DNA from: Rosellinia necatrix
Taxonomy: Eukaryota; Ascomycota; Sordariomycetes; Xylariales; Xylariaceae
Assembly (NCBI GenBank): GCA_021209875.1
Contig: JAGYVD010000004.1
Location: forward strand, 2,232,001-2,296,000
DNA: 64,000 nucleotides
Reading direction: 5' to 3'
The notes under the pieces are model-generated. The model was not told the DNA's origin, did not search any database, and saw nothing but the letters and a program-made list of their open reading frames with translations. The position numbers and the translations under genes are program-made. Position 1 is the stretch's first letter. Each line of letters starts with the position of its first letter. Shown one piece after another: positions 11,862 through 23,690 of the stretch.

Positions 11862-12912
11862 CTTTGAAGGTGTTTCTGGGTTGTCGGCTCCGTTAGGTTG
11901 ACTGTTGTATTATAGGGGGGACGTGAGAGGCGGCGAAAGGGTATAGAAACACAACGACCAGCGACGACCAGCGTAAGAAGTGAAGCAGTATTAATCGGTG
12001 AGATAGAAACTAAGAAAGATACCGAATATGAGAGATCGAATCGGGGGGATTTGAGCACAGCTGGAGAGGCAAGCCCCAACCCGGAGACCATCGACAGCGT
12101 TCATATATACCGCACATCGTGACGCAGGTCTGAGCATCACCGAGGGAGGGATCCTCATACCAAGCCGGGAATGGAATTTCCATGACAGCACGGAAACGAC
12201 GCTCGGGACACGCCAAGGACCGACCCCTATGCTAGGGTGCTACTCGATAGTCGACCTGTGCTATACTCAATCGACGCGGCGCGAGGACAAGAGATCAGTG
12301 AGCACGTGGATTGGCTGAATCGGCGGGGAAACATGGTCGCGTCGACGATCGCCAGAAAACGAAGTCACGAACTTGAGCTCTTGGCTGAGGATGCCAAGCG
12401 CTACAACCCCGTCAATGCGAGCAGGTAAACACAGTAAGGTCGCAACGGAGCATCTAGGGTAGAGCGTATGAGACGCGTATCACACGCTGGAGCGAGTCAG
12501 TTTGTCGTGAGACCGCCAAGCCGCCGCCAAGTGATGGCAGATTCGTCAACCGTAGCTTATACTAGTTAAGCTTCTTGATGTGCGTAGGCATCTATGCTGG
12601 CGCTTTGCAACTGCCCTGCCCATGGCTCTTTTCGGGCCAAGACTGGACGTGTTTGGCAGGGCCACTTATACGTTTCAGCCTCTATGACTGATCGATATCT
12701 CTTATCTTGTTCGTAGGCCGTGTTGCTGGTCGTTGGCGGGTGACTGGGTAGTCGGAGGCGTTGGCGACGACAACGGCAATTCGGACGGGATTCAGAGCCC
12801 GTGCAGACTGGATCATCCAGGGTCTCGAGTAATTATAGCTCCCCCAGAGGGGCCTGCCCGTTTCTTTCGAACGTGGCCACAGGGGCTAGTGGCGAGGGAG
12901 TGGTGAGGAATT

Positions 12913-12970
12913 GATGAGAACAGTGATGAGAACAGTGATGAGAACAGTGACGAGAACAGTGATAAGAACG
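12913..12970. repeat. 12-bp minisatellite, about five copies
   Basis: Near-perfect tandem copies of GATGAGAACAGT, the last ones with single changes. Confidence 0.85.
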
Positions 12971-13670
12971 TGGTGGGAACCCGGTTAGGGCGTTTTAGCT
13001 ATCCGACTTGTAACACGTCCGATCTGAGAGGTTGGTTGATCCCGTTCAGCTGATCACAGTAAATTTTATTGGAACACATGATGCCGTTTTGGTGTCCCGG
13101 AGTGGGTGGTCTAGAATCTCCTGGGGAGGCAGCGTCCACTATTACCTACTAATACCCAGGTACCTTACCTTATAGAGAGATAATAATCCAGAGTTACACT
13201 AGGTAGGTAGTTGGTTGCATTTATGGAAAAAAAAAAAAAAAAAAAAAACCCCGAGGTAGAGATGCCAAGAATCAATACATGACATCACGGTCATGATAAG
13301 CGGTGGGAGGACTTGAGCCTGAATTAGAAGGGTCTACCATACACCACGGTCTAGACTGGTATATATAAATCTGTCCACTGGAGCTCTGGTTGGACTTGAA
13401 CCACCACGATTCCTAAAGGGTGGACGCAATTCGGGAACTCAAGGCTATATTTGGGGCCTGAGTGCGTGAAGGCAGGCCATCGGAGAATATGAGTGGTCCG
13501 ACCTGATTCTTGATCACTTTATCAAGCCATGCCGATCATCAGCCTCCAGATAGGCCACAGGAACAATACGCGGTAAATCACACTGGCAACCCGAGCATCC
13601 TGTAAATGGACACCCCGCCTGTAACCTCAACCCCAATCACTCGCTATAATTGATCTTTCCGGTTTCCTCC

Positions 13671-13745
13671 CATCACCATCACCACCACCACTACCACCAC
13701 CACTACCACCACCACCATCGTCGTCATTACCATCATCATCATCAC
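13671..13745. repeat. CAC/CAT trinucleotide-rich run
   Basis: Mixed CAC, CAT and TAC triplets, lying just before the TAP-like hydrolase start. Confidence 0.8.
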
Positions 13746-13859
13746 ACTAGGTGAGAAATGGAGCGGTGTGAACAAGACCCAACCCCCCGCCTCAAAGGGA
13801 CACAAGGCTCGCTTGTCAGCTCCTTGCCGTCTTCGGGTTCGCTGCCATGGTGGTCTAGA

Positions 13860-16226
13860 ATGGGACGGCTTCTTAAGGACTGGAGATATATTTATGTCCT
13901 CGTTGTTCTTGCTCTCTACAGTAACCCCACTATCCGAGCGCAATTTCGGAGAGATTCTCACGACCATACTGTGAATGACGGGTCTATCCCAGACAGTGCT
14001 GGGCTATGGACAGAATGGCCACAAGTGTGTAGTACCTGGCAATGCCAGAACTTGTTGGACGGTGCGAATTGACTGAGATGGGTATAAACAGATAACACCA
14101 AGCGAGAAGCTTAAATGGCAGCCGTGCTTTGGGATCTACGGTCCCAATCTTCAATGCGCACGGCTGACTGTCCCGATGGACTATAGCCGCCCGCTGAACG
14201 AGTCTGCCGACCACCCCAAGGTGCACCTCGCCTTGATAATGGCAACCGGGGTGGGCCGCACAGGAGATCCGTCTACCTATGCCGAGGCACCTCTCCTCAT
14301 CAACCCAGGCGGCCCGGGAGGCAGCGGGGTTCTGTTCACTCAGGTGAAGGCTAAGAGTCTTCAGTTGGTTGTCGGCGGTCAGCATGACATTATTGGCTTT
14401 GATCCACGCGGAGTAGGTGCTTCTACGCCGAAAGCGGATTGCTTCGCATCGCCGGACAGTTCCAACGGTGTCCTGGGGCGCAACGTCGCATATATGAATA
14501 GAGTTACGTGGCTCACTGGCGGGAAAGAAATTGGCTTGACAAACTCCAGCGACGTAGCCTTAGCCAAGCTGGCAGCTCGGGGGAAAGCAATGGCTAAACT
14601 TTGCCAGCGAGCGGATGCCGCCGAAGGTGGTAGTAGCATATTCCGGCATATGAACACTCCTAACAGCGCGCGAGACATGCTCTCGATCATCCATGCCGTA
14701 AGCAATTCTCGTACCTCTAGTTTTCTTCTTCCTCTTCTTTTTTTCTCTAGTGAGGTTCAAGATATAAGGGCATCGTTATTGGGTTGCGGCTACCTGCTAT
14801 ATTATTTCGAGACACGTACATGGCATACCTCAATCTGGTGATAGCTAACTTCGAGTGTTGTAGTGGGATGAGTGGAGGACCGGTAGCCAGACAATGCGGC
14901 CGATCCAACAAGAAGACACGGGCGCATCCGCAGAATACCAGATGTCGGATACTGGCGAGAATAGTGGCATCGGCTTACGAGGGAAACTCATGTATTGGGG
15001 CTTTTCTTATGGCACACTTCTAGGCGCCACTTTTGCTTCAATGTTTCCTAACAACGTGGGAAGGATTATTCTTGACGGTGTCGTGCATGCCGACCACTAC
15101 ACGAAGCTAATATGGGAGGGAAGTATTGTCGATGCCGATGCCATCTGGGATAAATTCTTTGTCTACTGCGCAGAGACAAAGGCTCAATGCAGCTTCTACC
15201 GCGCAGGAGACGGGCCCGAAGATATCAGGCGCCGATTTAGTGAGACGTTATCGTCCCTCGAGGAACAACCGGCCGTCGTATTGCTTCCTGATACAAACCT
15301 TCCGGCACTGGTTACAGCGAGCGACGTGAAAAAGTCGATATTTTTCGGTGGTCTATACGCACCTGTTGCCGGGTTCCCGGTGATTGCCGATCTACTGGAC
15401 CATATCCTCAACGGCAGACTAGAGGAAATAGCGAGGGGCGAAGGCATGGCGCTCTTCTGTGGCAATCTCACCCTACCGGTCTGGCCCGACGACGCCATGA
15501 GAGGAGTTGCCTGCAGTGATAAGCGGCGCAAGCACAACGAAGACGCAACCGAGCTCCGGCGTCGGTTTGAAAAGGCAGGATCGATATCATGGTTTGCGGA
15601 TGTCGTAAGTTTCGCCAGACCAGCATTATTACAACGCTTCGTAAGCTAATTCCTGCTCAAAGTGGTTCGGCGCGGAGCCGAATCTTGGCTGTAATGGATG
15701 GGAGATCGAGAGCAAGGATCCGCCTATGCGATGGGACCATGACCCTACCCAAAAGGCGCCACTCATAGAGACGAGTTTCCCTATTCTTGTTCTTTCCAAC
15801 ACCCTCGATCCGGTCACGCCGCTCAACGACGCACTTGACATGACCCGGAAATTCGCGAATGCGAGTATTGTCGAGCAAGCCGGGCTCGGCCACTGCACCC
15901 TTTCCTGCGTTTCCGGTTGTACGATGGCACATATACGAGCATATCTCAACGATGGCGTCGTCCCGCCGCCACCAAAATTTAGAAGTAGCTCTGATAACGA
16001 CGGCGAATGGCCCACGTGTGAATGTCTCGACAAGCCTTGGATGCGCTCAGGCTACGTAGCCGCGGGGGTGGTGTCCGGGTTTCCAGTGGATGAAGCCCAC
16101 GCACAGGCTTATGGGGAAATGCGCGCTCATCTCTACACCTCCATCTTGTCCCATCAGCTTGAATACGGTAACCCGCTGAAGGCGTATCTTATGGAACGAA
16201 GCGGTTTAGCTGCCAGCTCTCTGTAG
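13860..16226 (+). CDS. TAP-like alpha/beta hydrolase, probable secreted aminopeptidase
   Basis: A serine hydrolase of the tripeptidyl-aminopeptidase (TAP) type. Four exons: 13860-14024, 14092-14697, 14864-15604 and 15663-16226, for about 691 residues. The oxyanion region is INPGGPGGSG and the nucleophile elbow is YWGFSYGT. The Asp is in LSNTLDPVTP and the His in QAGLGHCT, the full catalytic triad. Before the fold comes ITPSEKLKWQPC and QCARLTVPMDY, the normal family entry. Introns 2 and 3 (GTAAGC and GTAAGT donors) restore SIIHAWDEW and FADVWFGAEPN. Exon 1 is less sure: the ATG at 13860 gives a short hydrophobic signal (YIYVLVVLALYS), while an upstream in-frame ATG at 13758 and a GTGAAT donor near 13971 are possible. 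It is likely exported and acts on short peptides, by family inference. Confidence 0.85.
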
Positions 16227-16630
16227 AATGGAGTTGCGTCGTCTGCAACTTGTAGAACACATACACAACACATATACCCACCGTAAATACATAACCTACA
16301 ATTTGAATATTCCATTGATAAGATGTGAGCTAGTGTAACTGAACATGTACTCGAAGGCTATCCTCTCTCCAACTTCGCCGTTCGATTGCCTAACACCTGC
16401 TTAAAGTTTTCCCCACAGCATTCCCCAATTACCTCCCCAATTACCTTATCTTATCGTGGATCACCGTTCACTTGTTGTGACCAAGCGCCAAACTCGAAAT
16501 TTTTACGATTGCAGCTGTCAGAAGCTTTGACGAGCTGCCAATTTATCCCTCTGATCCCATCTCTTCTTCCCCTTCCCTTTATTCTATTTCGGTCGTTATC
16601 CTTCCTAGTCTTGACGGCCGCTTGATCAAT
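16227..16630. other. Promoter region of mitochondrial EF-Tu gene
   Basis: 3' flank of the hydrolase gene and 5' region of the EF-Tu gene, with a pyrimidine-rich leader near 16555-16610. No gene seen. Confidence 0.5.
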
Positions 16631-18024
16631 ATGCCTGCTGCCCTAAGGACCATTGCGCCCTTCCTGCGCGCCTCGCGCCATTGCCTCAGGCCCGGCAGCG
16701 CCGCCAACCCACTAGACTTCGCCGGTCGACTCAACCTGACCCGGTCGTACGCAGTTTTCGAGAGAACGAAGCCGCACGTTAACATTGGTACGATTGGCCA
16801 TGTTGATCACGGCAAGGTACGAACGCACGGGTCCCGACGCTCGCTTTCGTGGATCTCGGAGCATGGTCACGGAGCTAACGATGCCTACCATAGACAACTC
16901 TATCCGCCGCCATCACGAAGCGACAGGCCGAAAAGGGACTGGCCAGCTTCTTAGACTATGGCTTAATTGACAAGGCCCCCGAAGAGCGAAAGCGTGGTAT
17001 CACCATTGCAACCGCACATATCGAATACTCCACCGAAGCCCGCCACTACTCACACGTCGACTGCCCCGGCCACGCCGATTACATCAAGAACATGATCACG
17101 GGTGCCGCCAACATGGATGGTGCTATCATTGTAGTTGCTGCTTCCGACGGCCAGATGCCCCAGACCCGGGAACATCTGCTCCTTGCCCGCCAGGTCGGTG
17201 TCCAGAAGGTTGTTGTCTTCGTGAACAAGATTGACGCCATTGATGACCCGGAAATGCTGGAGCTTGTGGAGATGGAGATGCGTGAGCTCCTCTCCCACTA
17301 CGGATTTGAGGGTGATGATACTCCCGTCGTCATGGGCTCTGCCCTAATGGCACTGGAGGGCAAGCGTGACGATATCGGAAGCAAGAAGATCGACGAGCTG
17401 ATGTCTGCTGTGGACACGTGGATTCCTACCCCGCAGCGTGACCTCGACAAGCCTTTCTTGATGTCTGTGGAGGATGTCTTCTCCATTGCTGGTCGTGGAA
17501 CCGTTGCCTCTGGCCGTGTTGAGCGTGGCACCCTGAAGAAGGATTCGGAAGTCGAGTTGATTGGCAAGAGCGGTGAGGTCATCAAGACAAAGGTGACCGA
17601 CATTGAGACCTTCAAGAAATCCTGCGACGAATCTCGTGCTGGCGACAACTCAGGGCTGCTTCTGCGTGGCATCCGCCGTGAGGATGTTAGGCGCGGTATG
17701 GTCGTCGTGAAGCCTGGTACCGTCACAGCCCACAAGAAGTTCCTGATTTCCATGTACGTTCTGAGCAAGGATGAAGGCGGCCGACACACCGGTTTCCATG
17801 AGAATTATCGACCACAAATGTTCCTGCGTACTGCTGACGAGGCTTGTTCCCTCATGTTCCCCGATGACGTTGAGGACAAATCGCGCATGGTCATGCCTGG
17901 CGACAACGTCGAAATGGTTGCCACCCTACACAGCGCCCTTGCCGTCGAGGCTGGCCAGAGGGTTAACATTCGTGAGGGTGGCCGAACCGTTGCCACTGGT
18001 ATTGTGACCCGCATTCTGGAATAA
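16631..18024 (+). CDS. tuf1: Mitochondrial elongation factor Tu
   Basis: Carries aminoacyl-tRNA to mitochondrial ribosomes as the GTP form. Two exons, 16631-16816 and 16894-18024, encode 438 residues, matching yeast Tuf1 length. An Arg-rich amphipathic leader ([17 protein letters not shown]) is a mitochondrial targeting peptide. The G1 loop GHVDHGKT is split by the intron exactly between Lys and Thr. G2 is [13 protein letters not shown]3 [12 protein letters not shown] and G4 NKID. Domains 2 and 3 follow ([21 protein letters not shown]), and the protein ends TGIVTRILE. The first ATG after a pyrimidine-rich leader was used as start. Confidence 0.96.
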
Positions 18025-18900
18025 AGGATTTGGCCAGTACTTCAAATAAATTATTACATTGTCAAAGGGTTCCGAACGAGCCGGCGACATGCTTCTGCTT
18101 TTATTCGCCACGGGGCGTAGGGGAAACCGGGAGTTTGCGCCAAATGTGCATATGGGATAGGGACGACTATGTATAACAGATGATATTCCTGGGCCGTGTA
18201 TATTGTTCGTCTCAAAAAGGCTCGTTCTATCTCCCCTCTTGTTTCCACCTTCATCGTTTGAGCATTGTAGATATGGCGTGAATGAATAGGGACAAATGGC
18301 ACGAATTCTTACGCAATATCTACTAAGCTTAACTACGTGACCCGGTCTGCTTCTTTGAAGCCACTGAGTTGGTCAGGTAGAGGATTTCATGCCATGATCG
18401 GTACTCTGCGCATGCTGTTATCAAACGCTACCACTGCGGGGCTATGCTGGGTAACAGCCAACAGTGCCTATTGCAGAGCCGCTTGTACCTAGTACCTAGG
18501 TAGGTATTGTGCGGTTAGGAGCTCTGTAGCAGGCCCCCAAATGCCTAAGTAAGTACCTACCTACCATGTAACTGGTTGAGAGAGACTTTCGTAACCCCCA
18601 AGGTACCACCTTTATCGATAAGAAAAAGCTACTTCTGCCTACCTAATACAGCCGTCATGGCCATGATAGCCTGAGGCATGCATTAAGTTGATCCCTGCCA
18701 GTCAGAGCTATGGAGTTGTGACGCACAATGGCAAATGTGGCATCTTTGCCTTGATTTCAAAGCGCCTCTCACCAGCTTTTGACGGCTGAATCCAATTCAT
18801 CCACCATCATCCTCAATTAAGGCACTCGCATCGCGGTGCCAACATCTACGTCTACTAGTTACACTGCAATTCACCATTATAGTTGATATCTCTAGCGACA
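18025..18900. other. Intergenic before the PDI gene
   Basis: 3' flank of the EF-Tu gene and promoter of the disulfide isomerase. TACCTAGGTAGGT-type motifs cluster at 18485-18570. No gene seen. Confidence 0.5.
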
Positions 18901-20077
18901 ATGGTTTTACTTAAGAGCTTCGTGCTCGCCGGTCTGACCGCCGTGGTCGCAGCCAAATCGGCTGTCCTCGACCTGATCCCCGATAACTTCGACAAAGTCG
19001 TCCTCAAGTCCGGCAAGCCTACGCTTGTGGAATTCTTTGCCCCGTGGTGTGGGCACTGCAAGAACCTGGCCCCCGTCTATGAAGAGCTGGGCCAGGCTTT
19101 TGCTTCTTCGGGCGATGTCCAGATCGCCAAGGTTGATGCTGACGCCGAAAAGGCTCTGGGAAAGAGGTTCGGAATCCAGGGCTTCCCTACATTAAAATGG
19201 TTCGATGGCAAGAGCGATAAGCCAGAAGAATACAAAGGCGGTAGGGATCTGGCGAGCTTGACCAAGTTTATCACCGAGAAGACGGGCGCGAAGGCCAAGA
19301 AGGTGTTGCAATTGCCCAGCCAGGTTGAGATGTTGACAGATACAACATTCAAGAAGACCATTGGTGAGGACAAGCACGTCTTTGTTGCATTCACGGCGCC
19401 TTGGTGCGGACGTAAGTGACCCCACGCTCCACAGCAATTGTTATTTCAAAACGCTCACCAATCCTGATCTAGACTGTAAAAGCTTGGCCCCGGTTTGGGA
19501 GACTCTCGCCGAGGATCTCATCAACGAACCCAGCGTCATTATCGCCAAAGTCGACGCTGAAGCGGAGAACAGCAAGGCCACAGCGAAGAGCTATGACGTT
19601 ACATCGTATCCCACTATCAAGTTCTTCCCCAAGGGCTCGACAGAACCCGAGGACTATAACGGTGGCCGAAGCGAGGTTGAGTTGCTCGAATTCATCAACT
19701 CCAAGGCTGGCACGCGCCGTGTCCCTGGTGGCGGCCTCGATGCGACAGCTGGCACTATCGATATCCTAAACCATATTGCTCTGCAGTACGCCGCAGGCAC
19801 CGATAAGCTAGCCGAGCTGACAGCCGAGGCCAAGAAGGCTGTCAAGGGTCTGGGCCAAGACGCACAGAACAAGTATGCCGAATATTACGTCAAGGTATTC
19901 GACAGACTTGCACAGAACGAAGGTTGGGTGGCTAAGGAATCAGCGCGATTGGACAACATTATTAAGAAGGGCGGCCTGGCCCCCTCCAAGTTGGACGAGT
20001 TTCAGAGCAAATCCAACATCCTAAAGAAATACATCGACCGGGCCGTTGAGGAGGTCGTCGGCAAGGACGAGCTTTAA
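18901..20077 (+). CDS. ERp38/TigA-type protein disulfide isomerase
   Basis: An ER foldase that forms and reshuffles disulfides in secreted proteins. Two exons, 18901-19411 and 19473-20077, encode 371 residues. A signal peptide (MVLLKSFVLAGLTAVVAA) is followed by two thioredoxin domains. The first active site is EFFAPWCGHCKNLAP; the second, TAPWCGHCKSLAP, is rebuilt exactly across the GTAAGT-to-CTAG intron, whose His codon is split. A helical ERp29-like C-terminal domain follows (LAELTAEAKKAVKGLG...KYAEYYVKVFDRLAQNEGW). The final GKDEL is an ER retention signal; many fungal proteins use HDEL instead. The arrangement matches fungal TigA/ERp38. It is convergent with the HSBP1-like gene, with 203 bases between the stops. 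Confidence 0.94.
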
Positions 20078-20280
20078 AGTAGCGGGTTAAATACTGGGGA
20101 GGCGTTGTGTAAGAGGAGCACCAGGTGAAGTATTCCTATATAGGGATAACGGCGTACGCGTCATTGTGTGAAAGTGCCATCCGTCTGTCTTTTGTTCTTG
20201 CCGAGCCCCAACTCCCAGAACGCCACGCCCTAGCCATAATAATACAACGTCATGATGTCTCTAATATGCGTTCTTCGTGA

Positions 20281-20637
20281 TTATGTCTTCGATGGTGACC
20301 CCGGGGCCTTCTCCTCGTTGGCTCGGAGGGCGGCTTCGAGGTTGTCTAGGCGTCGCGACATCTCGTCCACTACACGCTACCAAGTTAGTGCCATGGCGTA
20401 TTTCGGGTTCCATGTGCATGTGCGCGCGCACTCTTTGCAAACATCTCGCTCGACACGGTTGTAAACTTGCTGGACAGCGAGTTCAACAGCTGCTCAACGA
20501 CCGTAGTCAGTTCGTCCGAGCTCTGGAACGGGTGGGTTAGCCGCGTTTTGGTACTAATAAACACTCTATAGGGGAGAGAGCTTCAATACATTGGCGGAAT
20601 TGTTGGTCGTGTTTTCTTCCGGCTTCTTTGACGACAT
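20281..20637 (-). CDS. HSBP1-like heat shock factor-binding protein
   Basis: A tiny three-exon gene: 20590-20637, 20432-20522 and 20281-20369, encoding 75 residues. The spliced core reads DELTTVVEQLLNSLSSKF and MDEMSRRLDNLEAALR, the heptad pattern of HSBP1, a small trimeric coiled-coil protein that binds heat shock factor in animals. Intron 1 (GTATTG, GCTAACCC, CCAG) is phase 0. Intron 2 (GTGCGC, CACTAAC, GTGTAG) splits the ATG of AKMDEM. Both introns contain frame-breaking sequence, so only the spliced form makes sense. The C-terminus is short and Pro/Ser/Lys-rich. It lies head to head with the Tul1 gene, sharing about 540 bases of promoter space. Confidence 0.88.
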
Positions 20638-21173
20638 GTTCTATTCCCAGATGTCGTGATGTATGTCGGTTTGCCTGGTCTTCGTAATATGTGTGCTAGG
20701 CCGTCTGGGTGCAAGCACCTCCGAGTTTAGGTAGGTAGTCTATCAAACAGGATTAAAGACCGCTGATAATAGTGGGGGCCATAGTGGGGGTTTTGGTGTG
20801 CAATCCGAACCCTTGACCGGGGACCCACCAGGCTGGGGCATGTTAAGCGCACTAAACTTAAGTCAGACAAGACTTAGGTGTCACGCACGCTGTATGATGA
20901 CAGCGACCTGCAGGCGTACCTGGTGCGGTTGGTGGTATACTGTACTGTACTGTAGTAAGTCAGCCGGCATCCAACATACAACAAAATACTTCACACTCGG
21001 TAGGTATCTACATCCTCCTTTGCCGACTCGACTGTTCTCGGCTCACGGCCTCCCTGACCTCGACCCGTCCGAAACCCAAACCCCGCACCGGTCCGAGAGC
21101 CTACAAACTTCGGCCCACGCATAAACTCAACCGCCATGTCGACGTGCTGACGTGATGGGAACTTGGAATTGTC
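20638..21173. other. Shared promoter region, HSBP1-like and Tul1 genes
   Basis: 536 bases between divergent start codons. No clear heat-shock element was seen by eye. Confidence 0.5.
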
Positions 21174-23690
21174 ATGCCACAAGCTCAGGATAACGCGCGC
21201 GTCTTCTTCCTGATCTTCCTCCTTTTCTGGCTCGCCTCCAGCCCCGACACAGGCCCGGGGCTCATTGCCGGCCCAACCCAGGTTCGCAACCGCATCGCGC
21301 ACCAACGAGCAGCCCATGGCGTTCTGAACAGCACAGCGTGGGGCGACTTTGCACCCAGGCTCCTCGACGAGCCGCCCGAGACGGAGCATAAATATCTCAA
21401 CCTGACGGGCTTTCGGGAGGAGGACAACTTCGCATGGGAAGACCTCGGACGCTTCAAGAATCGGTGTGAGGAATGGAGCCGCAACGCCGTGGGTATCCCC
21501 GAGACACAGGAGCCCGTCTGGCAAAATGCTACCGGTGTTGTGCGCGGCGCGTGGGAACGTTTCAACGCGTCCACGCCGAAGACCCATTCGAGCTACAATC
21601 TCACCCATATCAGTCCCGACGTAGCTTGGAATGGCCTGAATTCCGATTGGAGTAGGAATATCACCGGCCGGGAGGGCAAGATACTTATACGAATAGACGA
21701 CCCCGAGGACGCTGCGACGGAACCGGAACAGCCGGATCTAAGGATCTTGCGCGAGAATCAGATACGGGCTCGCCATGCCTCCACGACGGTCACCGTTGAG
21801 GATACGGATGGGACTGGCAATAGTTGGGAGATGCGATTGCATGGTGTCCACTGGCCTAGGCAAGGAGTGATGCTTTTCACCACCACAAGCGATAAGTATG
21901 CCGGCATCTTCGGTCTTCCTCATCTCACAACGAACCCGGAATTTTTTGAAACAAGTCAAGCACTCTTAAACAGGACACTCGGTAGTACGTTGGATAGAAA
22001 GGAGCGGCGCGCTTTCACCGACCAGTCCGATCCTTGGTCATCCACCATAGATGCACCGGCCGAAGTGTGGAATCCTGCTCCGCACTGCGAGTATCTACTT
22101 TACGTCCAAATCCATCCATTAGATCACGATGTGCTTCAGGTCAAGCCTAGCCTTACCGGACCGGAGAATGTTATCAAGGCGATTCACGACATTGAAGATG
22201 AGCTGCGCTTTCCTCAGGGAACACCCCATCGGTCACCGCCACAACTACGGATGTCAGCAGTGCTTTATTCCCCCGATTGCGCCTATTTCCTTGAGACCAA
22301 GGGGCCCCCAGCATACCCCCCTACCGACGGGGAGCATTTATCGGGCGTCAAGCAAGAGGTCTTCTTACACAATGTCAGCACTTGGCTTCTGGGTCTTGCC
22401 TTTGTGATATTCGGACAAGTCCAGTCACTTAAGATGCAGATGAGGGAAACATCAACCCCATCAACGTTAGGTCGCGTCAGCTTCTACACCGGTAGTGTGA
22501 TGCTGCTCGCTGATGGCATCATCTTTGCTGGTTCCGCTGCTTGGAGCTTGTCCGCTTCGAACACTTTGCTGCCCTCTCTTGTTGTGACTTGCGTTTCCTT
22601 CCTCTCCATGACGATTGGTGTATTCTTTCTCGCAGAAATTTACAAGGTTCAGGAACCCGAATGGCGACGGCAGGAGCGCGAACGTGAAAGACAGAATCTT
22701 CCCGCAGCCAGCGCGCCTAGGCCGCAGCCACCTCCTTTGGACCGTTCAACTGCAACGCCGGATAGTGCCCCTGCTAATAGGGCCAGGGCGCCATCTCCCC
22801 CTATAATTATACCATCGGATCAAGATATTGACGCCGAAATTGCCGAAGTCAATAGCTCCACCGCAAATAATGCCACCTTACCTGCACCCGCTACTGCCGG
22901 AACGCCTGCAGCGAACCCGCAAACTGCGAGCCTACCTCTCAGCACTATATTTGGCCGTTTCGTCCTTACCGGCATCTGCATCCTCTTTCTCAATCTTGCC
23001 GCCGTTACTTGGCGACCTTTTCTCCGGTCGATATATTTCAATCTCATGGCATTCGTCTACTTGTCAATGTGGACGCCACAGATATATCGTAATGTCTACC
23101 GCAATTGCCGGCAGGCGCTCTCGTGGCAATTCGTCGTAGGGCAGTCTGCTTTACGGCTGCTTCCAATTGCTTACTTCTACGTCTGGTCAGACAACTTTGC
23201 GTTTGCTGAGACAGACTGGACTGCTTTTACCGTTCTTGCAGGTTGGGTCTGGATACAAATCTGGGTTCTTATAGGGCAGTCAGTTCTTGGTCCCCGATTT
23301 GGGCTACCGAAGGGCTGGATGCCGGAAGCATGGGAATATCATCCAGTTTTAAGAGAGGACAATATCGAGGCAGGTGGCCTACCGATTGGCCTTGTTTCTG
23401 CGCCAAATAGTCCCATTATTGAGCGCGTTAAATCAGGGGATGACAGCAGAGATAAGAAACTGACGAATATCCACATGATAGACTGCGCTATCTGCCGCGA
23501 AGTCCTCGAGGTTCCGGTAGTCAAAGCTGGTCAAGACGACCCGGCAGCCGGAGGGGTAGCAGGTGTCTTTGCAAGGCGAATGTATATGGTTACGCCATGC
23601 CGGCATATTTTCCACAGTGCATGTCTCGAAGGTTGGATGCGGTTTAGGTTACAATGTCCAATTTGTAGAGAAGAGCTACCACCACTATAG
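21174..23690 (+). CDS. tul1: Tul1/DscA transmembrane RING ubiquitin ligase
   Basis: The E3 subunit of the Golgi/endosome Dsc complex, which ubiquitinates membrane proteins and in fungi supports SREBP cleavage. A single exon for 838 residues. A hydrophobic signal lies at about residues 10-24 (VFFLIFLLFWLASS). A long glycosylatable lumenal region follows (many NxS/T sites, for example NSTAW, NLTGF, NATGV, NASTP), then about seven membrane segments from residue ~400 to ~700, interrupted by a Pro/Ala-rich loop. The C-terminal RING-H2 reads CAIC...TPCRHIFHSACLEGW...CPIC, the last pair at residues 828 and 831. Length and order match the family. Confidence 0.94.
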   Translation: MPQAQDNARVFFLIFLLFWLASSPDTGPGLIAGPTQVRNRIAHQRAAHGVLNSTAWGDFAPRLLDEPPETEHKYLNLTGFREEDNFAWEDLGRFKNRCEEWSRNAVGIPETQEPVWQNATGVVRGAWERFNASTPKTHSSYNLTHISPDVAWNGLNSDWSRNITGREGKILIRIDDPEDAATEPEQPDLRILRENQIRARHASTTVTVEDTDGTGNSWEMRLHGVHWPRQGVMLFTTTSDKYAGIFGLPHLTTNPEFFETSQALLNRTLGSTLDRKERRAFTDQSDPWSSTIDAPAEVWNPAPHCEYLLYVQIHPLDHDVLQVKPSLTGPENVIKAIHDIEDELRFPQGTPHRSPPQLRMSAVLYSPDCAYFLETKGPPAYPPTDGEHLSGVKQEVFLHNVSTWLLGLAFVIFGQVQSLKMQMRETSTPSTLGRVSFYTGSVMLLADGIIFAGSAAWSLSASNTLLPSLVVTCVSFLSMTIGVFFLAEIYKVQEPEWRRQERERERQNLPAASAPRPQPPPLDRSTATPDSAPANRARAPSPPIIIPSDQDIDAEIAEVNSSTANNATLPAPATAGTPAANPQTASLPLSTIFGRFVLTGICILFLNLAAVTWRPFLRSIYFNLMAFVYLSMWTPQIYRNVYRNCRQALSWQFVVGQSALRLLPIAYFYVWSDNFAFAETDWTAFTVLAGWVWIQIWVLIGQSVLGPRFGLPKGWMPEAWEYHPVLREDNIEAGGLPIGLVSAPNSPIIERVKSGDDSRDKKLTNIHMIDCAICREVLEVPVVKAGQDDPAAGGVAGVFARRMYMVTPCRHIFHSACLEGWMRFRLQCPICREELPPL

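Larger units (their letters stand above)
11862..13859. other. Intergenic between divergent genes; repeats
   Basis: Promoter space of the Lys-Arg secreted protein (-) and the TAP-like hydrolase (+). Contains a 12-bp minisatellite, a long A tract near 13228-13247 and a CAC/CAT run. Open stretches here show no domain. Confidence 0.5.

Noticed and set aside
13378..13412. tRNA-like T arm on the minus strand (GGTTCAAGTCC with a 5-bp stem)
   Set aside because: No A box, D arm or pairing 5' acceptor strand could be found upstream; at most a tRNA fragment.
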